A DNA stretch of 64,000 bases from Bacteroidales bacterium. Its GTDB lineage: Bacteria; Bacteroidota; Bacteroidia; Bacteroidales; UBA932. The translations under genes and the position numbers were made by a program. Shown in pieces: positions 42,912-53,015 of this stretch. The stretch covers positions 18,022 to 82,021 of the forward strand of contig JAFZOU010000014.1 in assembly GCA_017550525.1 (NCBI GenBank). Reading direction: 5' to 3'. Every line of letters starts with the position of its first letter. Position 1 is the first letter of the stretch. The notes under the pieces were generated by a model, which was given only the letters and a program-made list of their open reading frames with translations, did no database searches and was not told where the DNA came from.

Positions 42912-43291
42912 AAAGAGGAGACATTTACCATTCTGAAAACTTCCCTTTTATTGACCATGGGAAGTTTTTTGTGGTTATTGGAGAGAATGCTGATGAGGTT
43001 ATAGGCTCATTCTTTATTAATTCCAACATCCGTAATTTCTTGATGACTAAGCCAAAACTGCTTGCACTACAAGTTGGACTTGGATGTGAGGAATACCCTT
43101 TTTTGACGCATAACTCTTTCCTTGATTGTTCTCATATTGTCCGTATTTCTAAACATGATTTGTCCTCAGATTTAGAATCTGGTGTCGCTTCTTATCGTGG
43201 CAAATTGAGTGTCGTGGATATGGATACAGTTTTAGATTTGATTCGTGCTTCTGAGGTCTTTTCACCAGCAGAAAAAGAGTTTTTCAAATAA
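42902..43291 (+). CDS. Putative toxin partner of the Panacea antitoxin
   Basis: 129 aa. The N-terminus 'MPIERGDIYHSENFPFIDHGKFFVVIGE' is like the opening of PemK/MazF-fold RNases (R-G-D-I-Y/W...), followed by 'GSFFINSNIRNF' and 'FLDCSHIVRISKHDL'. MazF catalytic Arg and Thr/Ser cannot be placed with certainty, so it may be a divergent MazF-like RNase or another toxin type. It is coupled to the antitoxin gene by a 10-bp overlap. Confidence 0.65.
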   Translation: MPIERGDIYHSENFPFIDHGKFFVVIGENADEVIGSFFINSNIRNFLMTKPKLLALQVGLGCEEYPFLTHNSFLDCSHIVRISKHDLSSDLESGVASYRGKLSVVDMDTVLDLIRASEVFSPAEKEFFK

Positions 43292-43433
43292 ACGCTTCGT
43301 CATTACGACACATTTTAAGAGGAGATGTGTTTTTTGGGGTTAGCGGAGGAACAAATAGGCTTATTGTTGGAATTGCTGATTATCGTGTCAGGATAAGACA
43401 ACAGGTCTTCACCATGCATATATGATAAAGTGC

Positions 43434-45542
43434 TTAATTGGTGTTTTGATGTGATACTCTAAAGGTCAAGTGAGCACCATTCCTGATAGGGGCTATGTCA
43501 ACGTAGTTGTTATTAATAGGTTTACCATTAAGGCGGATATCGTTGTAAACTGGGTTGGAGCCTTTGGATGTGATGGTGAGTGTTTTGCCACCGGGGAGGG
43601 AGACCGCGGCTTTTGGGAAAAGGGGTGATCCGAGTGCGTATTGGCCGCTTGCGGGGCAGACGGGGTAGAAGCCAAGGGCGGAGAAGACGTACCAGGCCGA
43701 TGTCTGGCCGTTGTCTTCGTCACCGCAGTAGCCGTCAGGGGCGGCGCTGTAGAGGCGGTCCATTACCTCACGGATGTATACGCTACCCTTTTCCGGATGA
43801 GCAGTCCAGTTATAGAGGTACAGCATATGCTGCGAGGGCTGGTTGCCGTGGGCGTAGTTACCCATATCGGCAACCTGCATTTCCGTGATTTCGTGGATGC
43901 GGTAGCCGTAGTAGCTGTCGTCGTAAATGGGAGGGACTTTGAATACGGAGTCCAGCATCTGCTCGAAAGACTCCTGTCCGCCCATTGCATCCACAAGGCC
44001 GGGGATGTCGTGGAAAACGCTCCAGGTGTAGTGCCATGCATTGCCCTCGGTGAAGTCTCCGCCCCATTTGTAGGGGCTGAAGGGCTCCTGGAAGCTGCCG
44101 TCGGCCCTTCGGCCACGCATCAGACGGGCCGATGGATCAAAGACGTTCCGCCAGTTTCTGGAGCGCTTCAGGTACAGGTCGATTTCCTCCTGCGGGCGAT
44201 CCAGCAGCTTCGCTACCTGGGCGATGCACCAGTCGTCATAGGCATACTCCAGAGTGCGGGCAACGCTTTCATTCACGCCAACATCGCAGGGGATGTAGCC
44301 AAGGGTGTTGTAGTACTCGTGTCCCTTGCGTCCGGTAGAACTCACCGTGGGATGCACGTGTTCAGTTCCATATACAAGGGCATTGTAGAGGACCTCCAGG
44401 TCTTCGCGGGAGACAAGGCCTTGTACTGCGGCATCGGCCACCACGGCGGCTGAGTTGTTCCCAATCATGCAGTCCCGGTGGCCGGGAGAGGCCCATTCCG
44501 GAAGGAAGTCATTTTCGCGGGCAACGTTCGCAAGGCCTTGGAGAATCTCCCTGCTTACGTCGGGATAGACAAGGTTCAGCAGCGGGAATAGTGCCCTGAA
44601 GGTGTCCCAGAAGCCGGTGTCAGTGTAGAGGTAGCCGTCGTGGACTTTGCCATCGTAGGGGCTGTAGTGGACGGGCTCTCCATCGGGGCCCATTTCGTAG
44701 AACTTCCGGGGGAAGAGAGAGCTTCGGTAAAGGCAAGAGTAGAAAGTGCGGTATTGTTCCTCGGTGACGCCGGAAACGCGGATTCGGCCAAGAATCTTGT
44801 CCCAGCGCTCCTGTGCGGCAGTTTTTACTTCGTCAAATGAACGATCAAGGACTTCGTTCAAATTGCGCACAGCCTGCTCCTCCGAAATAAAGGAGGATGC
44901 GATATATAGTGTTACAATCTGGCCTCGTGAGGTGGCAAAGGCCTCTCCAAGCGGAACATCGGCCTTTATCACAAAAAAGTTGCGGAAGCCTTCCGGCACC
45001 CCGCCGTGGTTCTGGACGCTGTAGCCCGTGGCTCCGGCATCGTCAAATGCGACCTTGCCGCCTTGGAAAGGGTTCACCCCGATGATGGAACTGTCGCTTT
45101 CCGGGAAGGTGAGGCGCATCACGGCAGCACGTTCGGTGGGGGTGATTTCCACGGTGATGTCGTGGTCGGCCAGATACACCTTATAATAATAGGGCCTTGC
45201 CTCCTCGCTTTCGTGGGAAAACCAGCTGGGCCCGCCGCCGGGAATGATGGAAAAGGCACCGTAGTCGTTTATCCATGGCGATGGCTGATGCGTCTGCTTG
45301 AAGCCTGTAATCTTATGTTTATCATATTGATACGCCCAGCCGTCTTCCTCCCGTTCAGCCGTTACCGGCGTCCAGAAGTTCATGCCCCAGGGCAGGGCTA
45401 TCGCCGGATAGGTGTTGCCCGTGGAAAAAGTCCAGTCGCTCTGCGTGCCGACGAGGGTTGACACGTATTCTGATAGGTGAACGTCTTCTGTCGGGTGGCA
45501 ACAAGCTGATAGCAATATTATAATGGGAATCAGACGCTTCAT
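43434..45542 (-). CDS. GH92 alpha-mannosidase-family lipoprotein with Gln in the acid motif
   Basis: 702 aa, signal 'IILLSACCHP'. GH92 hallmarks: 'VGTQSDWTFSTGNTYPAIALPWGMNFW', shown here only by its parts 'STGNTYPAIALPWGMN' and 'GFKQTHQPSPWI', 'GFWDTFRALFPLLN', 'GDEDNGQTSAWYVFSALGFYP' (catalytic-base region). In the acid motif, most GH92 have G-N-E-P-S; here it is 'HGNQPSQHM' with Gln at residue 568. In a characterised GH92 subgroup this Glu-to-Gln change goes with cleavage of mannose-1-phospho-6-mannose. It overlaps the upstream GH92-GH125 gene by 4 bp and is third in the operon GH130, GH92-GH125, GH92. Confidence 0.87.
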   Translation of the reverse strand: MKRLIPIIILLSACCHPTEDVHLSEYVSTLVGTQSDWTFSTGNTYPAIALPWGMNFWTPVTAEREEDGWAYQYDKHKITGFKQTHQPSPWINDYGAFSIIPGGGPSWFSHESEEARPYYYKVYLADHDITVEITPTERAAVMRLTFPESDSSIIGVNPFQGGKVAFDDAGATGYSVQNHGGVPEGFRNFFVIKADVPLGEAFATSRGQIVTLYIASSFISEEQAVRNLNEVLDRSFDEVKTAAQERWDKILGRIRVSGVTEEQYRTFYSCLYRSSLFPRKFYEMGPDGEPVHYSPYDGKVHDGYLYTDTGFWDTFRALFPLLNLVYPDVSREILQGLANVARENDFLPEWASPGHRDCMIGNNSAAVVADAAVQGLVSREDLEVLYNALVYGTEHVHPTVSSTGRKGHEYYNTLGYIPCDVGVNESVARTLEYAYDDWCIAQVAKLLDRPQEEIDLYLKRSRNWRNVFDPSARLMRGRRADGSFQEPFSPYKWGGDFTEGNAWHYTWSVFHDIPGLVDAMGGQESFEQMLDSVFKVPPIYDDSYYGYRIHEITEMQVADMGNYAHGNQPSQHMLYLYNWTAHPEKGSVYIREVMDRLYSAAPDGYCGDEDNGQTSAWYVFSALGFYPVCPASGQYALGSPLFPKAAVSLPGGKTLTITSKGSNPVYNDIRLNGKPINNNYVDIAPIRNGAHLTFRVSHQNTN

Positions 45543-48500
45543 CGTATACTATTCAAAAGATCCAGTTTGCCGTCATTAACAAGTTTCAGGATAAGTTCTC
45601 CGAAGAGGCTGTTCTGCCAGGCGAACCATTCGCGGGTGAAGTGGGAGGCATCGTCCTTGTGGAAACTCTCGTGTATGAAGCCGGTGCCGGCGTCGGTAGC
45701 AAGGAGCGTGGCGATGCAGTTGCGGATCTCATCGTCGCTGGTAGAAGTGAAAGCCCGCATCATTATGGACATGGGCCAGACCATGTCGTAGCCGATATGG
45801 GGGCCGCCGACTCCATCACCGGCGGCGCCGCTGAAGAAGCAGGGGTTGTCTTTGGAGAGGACAAAGCGGCGGGTGTTCTGATATACGGGGTCGGAGGCCA
45901 TTTCAGGGATAAGGTACGCGAGGGATAGCAGCGACGGCACGTTGGAATCGTCCTGAAGGAGGGCGTTCCCGAAGCCGTCAACCTCGTAGGCGTAGATGGG
46001 GCCATACTTGGGATGCTTCACAACGGCATTGACCTTCAGGGCAGCTTCAACTTCGTCTGCAAGGGCGGTGCATTCGGAGGCTAAGGCGGCCTCTCCATTA
46101 ACATCGGCAAGTATCTCGGCAGCCTTTCGCAAACTACTTACAGCCATGAAGTTGGAAGGAATCAGGAAGTCCAGGATGGTGCTGTCGTCGGATGGACGGA
46201 AGGCCGATGCAATAAGTCCGCAGGGTTTCAAAGGCGCTCCATAGCCGTCCCAGCCCTTGGTGTCGAACTGGCGGTCCGTCTCACGGAAGAAACGGTACTT
46301 CCCAAGGCCGTCAAACTTCTGCTGTTCCCGCATAACGCCAAGCACGGTGCGCATCGCCTCCAGCCAAAGGTCCCCGAAGACCGATGTGTCTCCGGTCTCC
46401 TTCCAGTAGCCGTAAGCAAGTCTGATAGGATAGCATTCGGAGTCCAGTTCCCACTTTCGCTCGAAAACGTCCGGGACCATGTACGTGCCGTCCTTGTGCC
46501 AGCCGTCATTCGTGGGACCGGGGTTGAATGCGTTGGCGTATGGGTCTATCACAAGGCATTTCAGCTGTCGGATGATAGTGCCTTTAATCATTTTTGCCAA
46601 AGCAGTGTCCTGATTCGCCAGCTGCACATAGTGCCACACCTGCGCCCCAGAGTCGCGCAGCCACATAGCCGGAATATCGCCGGTCCAAACGAAGGTGTCA
46701 GGCGTGCCGTCTTCGTCCTCTGAGTAATGGACGGTGGTGTCGATGGTGTTGGGGAAGCAGTTGATAAACATCTGCCGGAGCTTCGGGTTTTCAAGCAGGG
46801 CGGCGGTTTCCGCCACTGTCTTTTCCACGGCTTCCGAGGTGAAAAGCCTGTCCTCAGGGGCCGGCCTTCTTGACGGCGTTCCAGTGAAATAGTCCTCCCA
46901 GGCATACCAGATGGCAGGTTCCGGACCCATTTCAAAGGTGAGCGTTCCGCCTGCTTCGATATCGGCAAACTCAATGTAAGGCTTGGTATAAAGCTTTCCG
47001 TTCAGGTAAACGCGCTGAATATAGCGGTTGGTATCGCTTGTTGCAGGCGCTTCAACAGTGAAGGCGCCGCCGGAGACGGCAAGCTCGGCTTTCTTGAAAA
47101 GAGGAGAGCCGAACCAGAAGCGCTTACTGGCAGGTTCCACCTGGTAGAAGCCAAGGGCCGACAGGATATACCAAGCACTCATCTGCCCTACATCTTCGTT
47201 GCCGGAAAGCCCGTCATAACCGGTGCCGTACTGCTCGGAGAGAATCTGCCGTACCCGGTCTGCAGTCTTCCAGGGCTGCCCCATCATGGTATAAAAGTAC
47301 GCGATATGATGGCTGGGCTCGTTCCCGTGGACATATTGGCCGATGAGTCCGGACATATCCGGAGGGGCTCCGGGGCCGAGGGTCTCAGGCGCAGTGAAGA
47401 GGGAATCCAAATGCGCCAGCGTGACATTCCGGCCGCCGAAGCAGTCCATGAGGCCCTTGAGGTCCTGAGGGACTAGCCATGTGTACTGCCAGGCATTGCC
47501 TTCGCAGTAATCATCGGCGCGGTGAAGAGCATAGAAGGGATTGAACGGGGTGCGCCAGCCGCCTTTGGAGGTACGGCCACGGACAAAGCCTGTCTCCAAA
47601 TCGAAGAAGTTCCTGCAGCTGTGGCTCCTTTCGGTAAAGAAAGCCGCATCTTCGGCATGGCCCAGTACCTCTGCCGCATGAGCCACGGCGGCATCGGCAA
47701 TGGCATATTCCATATCGTTGGCGCAGGCTTCGCCGTAGAGGTCGCAGGGGATGTAGCCATATTTTTTGCGGAGGTCCTGGCCGCGCTCGTCCAGCATCAC
47801 AGAGGCCTTGCAGGCGGCGTAGGCGCGTTCATAGTCAATTCCGGGAATTTGTTTCACAATGGCATCGGCCACGGCAATTACGCCGGGGTTCCCCACCATG
47901 CAGTTCGTCTCGCAGCCCATCAGGTGCCATACCGGGAGCTTTCCCTGCTTGTCGTATATGTCCAGCATAGTATTCACGACATCGGCCCGCAGCTCCGGGT
48001 GAATCATGTAGTAAAGCGGCATTGCCGCGCGGTAAGTATCCCAGAGGGAATAGGTTGTGTATGAAGGCCTTGTACCGATGTCCGAGAACAGCGACGGAGC
48101 TATCATCGTGTGATAAAGCGCGGTGTAGAATATCTTCCGGGCTTCGGCATCATCGGTGTCTATACGTACTTTGGATAAGGCGTTATTCCACTTGGCACGG
48201 GCTTCTTTACGGACGGCATCAAAGTCCCAGCCGGGAAGCTCAGCTTCCAGTGCGGCTTTGGCAGCCTCGCAGCTGCTCCCGGAGAGCGCCACTTTCAGAA
48301 GGACTATTTCTCCGGCTTTCGAAACGAAGGAGCATCGGGCATACATGCCTTCCTCCTTAACGCTCAGCGGCTTAGAGAATACGGCATAGAAGTACTGCTT
48401 CTGGTCATTGGCCCACCCCTTGGAGAAACGCCAGCCCTGAAGCGTCACATCGTCCACCACCTCAAAATGAGTGTCCGTGGCCTTGTCCCAGCATCCGCCG

Positions 48501-49051
48501 TTTTCGAGGTCGAAGACCAGCGCGGCATCGTCCGAAGCAGGGAATGTATAACGGTGCATGCCCACCCTCTCAGTGGCGGTCATTTCCGCAGTAATGCCGT
48601 AGCGGAGCAGAGGAACGCTGTAATAACCGGGCTCCGTAACCTCCTTGCTGCGTTCTGCATAGGACCACATTCCGTCACGGGAGTAGGTTACTTCACCCAC
48701 AACCGGCATTACGGTGACATCGAACAGATCCCCGATGCCGGTGCCGGACAGGTGCGTGTGGCTGAAGCCTATCACGGTTGAATCGGAGGCATGGTATCCC
48801 GATGTCCAGTCCCATTCCTGCGGAATACTGGTAGGTCCAAGCTGCACCATCCCAAAAGGCACATTTGCTCCCACGAACACGTGCCCGTGCCCTCCGGTGC
48901 CGATGCGCGTGTCCACGTAAGAAACGAGGTCCGTTTCAGGCCTGGAAGTACATGACATCAGGAGATTGCCAGTCAAGCCGACAATGACGGCTGCACTGGC
49001 TGTCATTCTGAGTGTCCCTTTTGTCATTCTGAGCGAAGCGAAGAATCTCAT
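45539..49051 (-). CDS. GH92-GH125 fusion exo-alpha-mannosidase
   Basis: 1170 aa. Residues ~35-740 are GH92: '[20 protein letters not shown]', '[13 protein letters not shown]', '[13 protein letters not shown]', '[13 protein letters not shown]' with the acid Glu kept, '[19 protein letters not shown]'. Residues ~760-1165 are GH125: '[20 protein letters not shown]', '[20 protein letters not shown]', '[12 protein letters not shown]', '[15 protein letters not shown]'. GH92 removes alpha-1,2 (or 1,3/1,4/1,6) mannose; GH125 is alpha-1,6-specific. The fusion could strip branches and then the alpha-1,6 arm of high-mannose N-glycans. The signal peptide is built from two repeat families (48961-49050); lipobox 'LLMSC'. 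Confidence 0.9.
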   Translation of the reverse strand: MRFFASLRMTKGTLRMTASAAVIVGLTGNLLMSCTSRPETDLVSYVDTRIGTGGHGHVFVGANVPFGMVQLGPTSIPQEWDWTSGYHASDSTVIGFSHTHLSGTGIGDLFDVTVMPVVGEVTYSRDGMWSYAERSKEVTEPGYYSVPLLRYGITAEMTATERVGMHRYTFPASDDAALVFDLENGGCWDKATDTHFEVVDDVTLQGWRFSKGWANDQKQYFYAVFSKPLSVKEEGMYARCSFVSKAGEIVLLKVALSGSSCEAAKAALEAELPGWDFDAVRKEARAKWNNALSKVRIDTDDAEARKIFYTALYHTMIAPSLFSDIGTRPSYTTYSLWDTYRAAMPLYYMIHPELRADVVNTMLDIYDKQGKLPVWHLMGCETNCMVGNPGVIAVADAIVKQIPGIDYERAYAACKASVMLDERGQDLRKKYGYIPCDLYGEACANDMEYAIADAAVAHAAEVLGHAEDAAFFTERSHSCRNFFDLETGFVRGRTSKGGWRTPFNPFYALHRADDYCEGNAWQYTWLVPQDLKGLMDCFGGRNVTLAHLDSLFTAPETLGPGAPPDMSGLIGQYVHGNEPSHHIAYFYTMMGQPWKTADRVRQILSEQYGTGYDGLSGNEDVGQMSAWYILSALGFYQVEPASKRFWFGSPLFKKAELAVSGGAFTVEAPATSDTNRYIQRVYLNGKLYTKPYIEFADIEAGGTLTFEMGPEPAIWYAWEDYFTGTPSRRPAPEDRLFTSEAVEKTVAETAALLENPKLRQMFINCFPNTIDTTVHYSEDEDGTPDTFVWTGDIPAMWLRDSGAQVWHYVQLANQDTALAKMIKGTIIRQLKCLVIDPYANAFNPGPTNDGWHKDGTYMVPDVFERKWELDSECYPIRLAYGYWKETGDTSVFGDLWLEAMRTVLGVMREQQKFDGLGKYRFFRETDRQFDTKGWDGYGAPLKPCGLIASAFRPSDDSTILDFLIPSNFMAVSSLRKAAEILADVNGEAALASECTALADEVEAALKVNAVVKHPKYGPIYAYEVDGFGNALLQDDSNVPSLLSLAYLIPEMASDPVYQNTRRFVLSKDNPCFFSGAAGDGVGGPHIGYDMVWPMSIMMRAFTSTSDDEIRNCIATLLATDAGTGFIHESFHKDDASHFTREWFAWQNSLFGELILKLVNDGKLDLLNSIR
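48961..49050 (-). repeat. Dispersed repeats forming the signal peptide of the GH92-GH125 gene
   Basis: On the minus strand from the start codon: a family B copy (49050-49021, encodes RFFASLRMT), a partial family B copy (~49018-49000, encodes TLRMT), and a family A REP-like copy (48991-48961, encodes [11 protein letters not shown]). Together they supply almost all of the first 36 codons. Confidence 0.8.
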
Positions 49052-50052
49052 ATTATGCTGGTCTTTTTTGTAAAGTTAACGATTTCAGGGATATAACCAA
49101 AGGCGAGCCCCGTGACAGTGTCTGCGCAGCCATAATAAACGGCTATCCGGCCGGTGTCAGGGTCATGCAGTGCGGCGCATGGGAAGGTCACGTTAGGGAC
49201 ATCACCGGTAAGTTCATAGATTTCCCGCGGGCTAATAAGATACTGTCCGCTGCGGGCGATAACCTTCCAGGGCTCCTCCAGATCCAGGAGAGCACTTCCG
49301 AAAGCATACACGTAACCATTGCAGGAGCGTAGCACACCGTGATAGATAAGCAGCCATCCTTCCGATGTTTCTATCGGCACAGGGCCAGCACCAATCTTCA
49401 TGCACTGCCATGCACTCACTTCAAACGGTGCCGGAGCCATTACATGCCTATGCCTGCCCCAATACTCCATATCCGGAGACTCGCTGTAGAATATGTCCCC
49501 GAATGCGGTGTGGCCTGTGTCTGACGGCCGCGACAGCATGGCAAACCTGCCTCTAATCTTGCGCGGGAAAAGCACCCCGTTACGGTTGTACGGCAGGAAA
49601 GCGTTTTCCAGCTGATGGAATGTCTTGAAGTCATCGGTCCATGCAATGCCGATTGTGGGTCCATGATAACCGTTGCACCATGTGACGTAATAATGGTCAT
49701 CTATGAATGTCACGCGTGGGTCATAGCCGTATACCCATTCCGCCACTTCCGGGTCTGCCCCTTCAAAACGGATTGTGTCCGGGCATATCTCCCACTTGAA
49801 ACCGTCCTTGGAGAAACCCGCATGCAGCGTCATCCGGCGGTTCTTGTCATCCACCCTGAACACCCCGGCAAAACCTTCTCCATAGGGCACCACGGCTGAA
49901 TTAAAGATACTATTGCTGTCCGGAAGAAGGTCTCTAAGAATCACCGGATTCCTTGAATAACGCCATAAAACATCTTTGCAGCTAGAAGGTCTTTCTTCCC
50001 AAGGTATATTGGGCTGACGTGGGCCCTTGATTATCAAATTGTCGTTTTTCAT
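49048..50052 (-). CDS. GH130 beta-mannoside phosphorylase
   Basis: 334 aa, five-bladed propeller enzyme. '[20 protein letters not shown]', '[18 protein letters not shown]' (Asp in DPR is the catalytic acid), '[11 protein letters not shown]', '[21 protein letters not shown]', '[22 protein letters not shown]'. The family phosphorolyses beta-1,4-mannosides, including Man-beta-1,4-GlcNAc from the N-glycan core, giving mannose-1-phosphate. There is no signal peptide, so it acts in the cytoplasm. It is first in the operon and overlaps the GH92-GH125 start by 4 bp. Confidence 0.9.
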   Translation of the reverse strand: MKNDNLIIKGPRQPNIPWEERPSSCKDVLWRYSRNPVILRDLLPDSNSIFNSAVVPYGEGFAGVFRVDDKNRRMTLHAGFSKDGFKWEICPDTIRFEGADPEVAEWVYGYDPRVTFIDDHYYVTWCNGYHGPTIGIAWTDDFKTFHQLENAFLPYNRNGVLFPRKIRGRFAMLSRPSDTGHTAFGDIFYSESPDMEYWGRHRHVMAPAPFEVSAWQCMKIGAGPVPIETSEGWLLIYHGVLRSCNGYVYAFGSALLDLEEPWKVIARSGQYLISPREIYELTGDVPNVTFPCAALHDPDTGRIAVYYGCADTVTGLAFGYIPEIVNFTKKTSII

Positions 50053-50344
50053 TTGGCATGCCTATTACAAGCTTATAAGAGAATAATTTAGATGATGAGG
50101 CACCACCTGACTAATATAAAAAAAGATAACAGGAGAATCTCTTCCAGAGTAGTCTGGAAGATACTTCGTCAGGATATTACATATCTTTTCAAAAGTTACA
50201 ATGAATGGCATTATATCCATATCAACCGTATATTAATCTACTATTAAATACGATTAAGAGGATATATGTTTTCTTAAAATGACTAATTTAGAAAAGATTC
50301 ACTTGTAATTAGAAATCATCCATCACTTCTTTAGCCATGAATAG
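50053..50344. other. Intergenic stretch, no gene seen
   Basis: AT-rich, no open frame of note on either strand. It is the upstream side of the GH130 operon and must hold its promoter, but no clear TTTG/TAnnTTTG pair was found; an ECF-type promoter is possible. It also marks a drop in GC content towards the accessory island. Confidence 0.5.
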
Positions 50345-50348
50345 AAAA

Positions 50349-50372
50349 AAGACAGTCTCAGGAGACTGTCTT
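50349..50372 (-). terminator. Terminator of the three-gene accessory cassette
   Basis: Palindrome GACAGTCTC / GAGACTGTC at 50351-50370, flanked by A6 on the plus strand (a U-run for the minus-strand transcript). It is 14 bp after the last gene of the cassette. Confidence 0.8.
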
Positions 50373-50385
50373 AACATAACTAAAT

Positions 50386-50883
50386 CTAAATCTTGTATCT
50401 AACGACCCCAACGACAGAATTCTGCGAATGAGGATGTGAAGATTTGACTCGTTTTCCCATGTCATCAAAACGATATGTTATCAATTGATCATGATCATCA
50501 AAATGGTCGAATACTCTAATCTTATCAATTTTTTTGTCATTCAGATGAATCATAACAATATCGTCTTTTTTCAGTTTGCTTTTCAAAGCAGCTTGTTCAA
50601 TCCTTTCAACAAGCAATTGCGTATTATCTGAGATACCTTTAGGTTTCATACAATTACCACAAACGACCACGCGTATCATCCCCTTTGTACTCAGTGGATT
50701 ACCGTTTTCATCGCAAATCTTTAGCGGAGACGCCACAAAGGAACGTCTACGAATAAGTTCTGCATCATATTTATCTATTGGTCCGGCTTCAACCCCTTTG
50801 ACAACATCTCTTCCCTGAATGCTACTATAAGCATAAAGAGCTAAAACAATGATTATTGCCAATATGAAATAAATGCTTTCCAT
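50386..50883 (-). CDS. Membrane-anchored S24/S26-fold-like protein with Cys in the active-site motif
   Basis: 165 aa from the ATG at 50883 (a longer start at 50910 would overlap the upstream gene). One N-terminal membrane helix ('SIYFILAIIIVLALYAYSS'), then a soluble domain. 'RVVVCGNCMKPKGISDNTQLLV' parallels the V-x-G-x-S-M-x-P block of LexA/signal-peptidase-fold proteases, but the nucleophile Ser is Cys; 'LKKDDIVMIHLND' parallels the 'GDIVLV' block. The catalytic Lys is not obvious. It could be a modified protease or a sensor domain. It is last of three minus-strand genes. Confidence 0.5.
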   Translation of the reverse strand: MESIYFILAIIIVLALYAYSSIQGRDVVKGVEAGPIDKYDAELIRRRSFVASPLKICDENGNPLSTKGMIRVVVCGNCMKPKGISDNTQLLVERIEQAALKSKLKKDDIVMIHLNDKKIDKIRVFDHFDDHDQLITYRFDDMGKRVKSSHPHSQNSVVGVVRYKI

Positions 50884-50893
50884 AATAAATAAA

Positions 50894-51424
50894 TTATATT
50901 CTTGTTGCAATAATATAGGATCCTGGTTTACTTAATGAACGATATTTAATGTACCAGATAACAGTCAATAAGACACAGTGAAATAGAGGGGAAAGCCACC
51001 TATTGTTTATGATATACTTATACAAATAGCCCTTTTCATCATGTATAATACCACAATGTACGTAAACAACAAACGTCGCAAAAACCCCTATTGATAATAT
51101 CAAAGCTACTCGCCAGTCAATAGTCGGGTATACGCTAAAATAGTCTATCAAGACCATACCAAGTAGGCCAAGATTTACAAATAACGAAATAGCTAGATGC
51201 TGTGATTCAAAATAAGAATCCACAACTGAACCGTTATTCATAAACATTGCAGCAACTATTGGCGTGTATGTAAACAACACCAATAACAATAACCATGCTA
51301 AAGCCTTCAATACGTTCATTACTTTCATCTTTAATGAATTATCTGAACTCGTTAGCAAAGATAAAACTTTTTTTGGGAACATTGATAATAGTATTAAAAA
51401 TATGTTGTGAATACTGAATTCCAC
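50894..51424 (-). CDS. Small multi-pass membrane protein
   Basis: 176 aa with about four membrane helices ('ALAWLLLLVLFTYTPIVAAM', 'AISLFVNLGLLGMVLIDYF', 'VALILSIGVFATFVVYVHCG', 'PLFHCVLLTVIWYI'). No family recognised. It lies 38 bp after the HEPN-like gene and just before the S24-like gene. In defence cassettes a protein of this type may be a membrane effector, but this is inference. Confidence 0.55.
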   Translation of the reverse strand: MEFSIHNIFLILLSMFPKKVLSLLTSSDNSLKMKVMNVLKALAWLLLLVLFTYTPIVAAMFMNNGSVVDSYFESQHLAISLFVNLGLLGMVLIDYFSVYPTIDWRVALILSIGVFATFVVYVHCGIIHDEKGYLYKYIINNRWLSPLFHCVLLTVIWYIKYRSLSKPGSYIIATRI

Positions 51425-51462
51425 AAGTATAATATTGAGTAATAGAATCCCTAGTACAGTCG

Positions 51463-52767
51463 TTAACTCCTTATTATTTTAATAAGATCTTCCGTTTTCT
51501 CAACATCAATAATTGTTGCAAGAGAGTCAGTAATATCTTTTCTTGTGCTGTGCCTATTTTCAAGGATGATGGCAAGCTCTCTTAATCTGGCCAATTTTTG
51601 TGGTTTGATAACTCGGCTGAATACAGCCTCGTTCGATTTAATGACATCAAGGAATACATCTGTTAGGCCATCATCAAAACGTGAAAAGATGCGTTTGATC
51701 ACTGGTGCGGCCGAATCAGAATAGAAATCTGTACGCGACCAGTTATAACTGTATCCGTTGTAACCGATGTATGTCATGACCAGGCTGGATACATATCTTG
51801 TTTTTAGTTCATCTGGTATAATCGTTCCTAGCCGTTCCAGATATTTAACCGCTTTGCCTTCTTCCGCCCACTGATCAAGACTGTCTTCAAGAGCTTTAAT
51901 GGCCGGTTCGAATACCATTCTTCTTGTTGAGGATGAAACGTATCTAAGACCATTTGGTGCGAGAAGTATAAACTCCACGGCTCTTTCAATCTTTGTTTTG
52001 TCTCCGGCGATAATTTCCGAATCCACACGTTTTCCTATCTGCAAACGCTGTTCTTTATCAAGGATTTCCCAAAGAATCGGAAAACAAAGTTGAATATTAG
52101 ATTTAAGCTCAGCAGAACTACTATCATGTAAGTATGACGCATAGAATTTGTTGGCCAATTCATATTTGTATACATTGGGAAGATCGCTAAAAGCCATGTC
52201 AATTGCGGCTGCGTTCTTCTCAAATTTAGGGCCGTCCATCACGGATAGATATTTGTCTATGTCAATAATAGGGGCAGGATACTCTTGGGACAATACATAT
52301 TTATTGCAGTCCGTTATCATGTCCAGAACTTTGAAGATATTGGGATCGCTACTTGAAGGATGGCCATCGAATATATTTCTGGTTTCACGGGCCTGATGAA
52401 GCATTCTTTTGGCTTCCCAGCCGATAACACCAATACGGTATGCGCCATCAATCAGGTCATAATCCGTCACGTAATCCTGGAAATCCTCGTAGGTCTTTAT
52501 GGTCTTTTTAGGAGACACTTCTTTATTGAATAAATCAATGCTTCTGTGGAAAACCTTTTTTCTCAAATCGTCAACGACTGCATTCCAATAGCATCCGATT
52601 GCACTTCTGTAGCCGCCAGTTGGAAGGACTTTAAGCGCTTCCTTTATATATGGACTGCTTATAACCTCTTCTCTCACATTCGTGAGTTCCTTTCTTAGAA
52701 GAGCAAGTTCCTCTTCTTTAACAGTCGGCTTTACTGGCTTGGAAATAATATATCCTTTTTCGCTCAT
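51463..52767 (-). CDS. Cytoplasmic protein with HEPN-like motif
   Basis: 434 aa from the ATG at 52767 (an upstream ATG at 52809 adds 14 residues that look non-coding). Mostly helical. Residues ~51-140 resemble a HEPN bundle: 'GGYRSAIGCYWNAVVDDLRK' and, at residues 130-136, 'RNIFDGH', which fits the RNase motif R-x4-6-H with a polar residue after Arg. The rest ('YLERLGTIIPDELKTRYVSS', 'LARLRELAIILENRHSTRKD') looks like helical repeats. HEPN proteins are often toxins or defence RNases. It leads the cassette. AT-rich. No named family recognised. Confidence 0.5.
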   Translation of the reverse strand: MSEKGYIISKPVKPTVKEEELALLRKELTNVREEVISSPYIKEALKVLPTGGYRSAIGCYWNAVVDDLRKKVFHRSIDLFNKEVSPKKTIKTYEDFQDYVTDYDLIDGAYRIGVIGWEAKRMLHQARETRNIFDGHPSSSDPNIFKVLDMITDCNKYVLSQEYPAPIIDIDKYLSVMDGPKFEKNAAAIDMAFSDLPNVYKYELANKFYASYLHDSSSAELKSNIQLCFPILWEILDKEQRLQIGKRVDSEIIAGDKTKIERAVEFILLAPNGLRYVSSSTRRMVFEPAIKALEDSLDQWAEEGKAVKYLERLGTIIPDELKTRYVSSLVMTYIGYNGYSYNWSRTDFYSDSAAPVIKRIFSRFDDGLTDVFLDVIKSNEAVFSRVIKPQKLARLRELAIILENRHSTRKDITDSLATIIDVEKTEDLIKIIRS

Positions 52768-53015
52768 AATATTGATGGTTAAGTTAAAGTGTAAACAATT
52801 AAGAATCACACGGATTTCCGCATGACAAGTGGGCAGGAAGAGTAGTTCAACCTGGTAATATATGCTATTTACTTAATGACACAAATTCTATGGCCCTCTG
52901 TCAAAGGCCAATAGAAATGAATAATGAAACGTTGCATTGGTTCATCGTATTTAGGGGTATTCTACCAATTAATACGACGAAGTGGACCAATATTTCCAAG
53001 AAAAAAGAAAATAAA

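Noticed and set aside
43292-43433. Possible coding remnant after the toxin gene
   Set aside because: A frame encoding about 47 residues up to a TGA is open, but without a suitable start codon and with no recognised family; too weak to call a pseudogene.
38312-53015. Search for a second copy of the tRNA-Asp 3' end as right attachment site
   Set aside because: No stretch matching GTTCGAGCCTCGTCCGCACC was found by eye in the gaps after 38311, 42184, 43291, 50052 and 52809; border left open.
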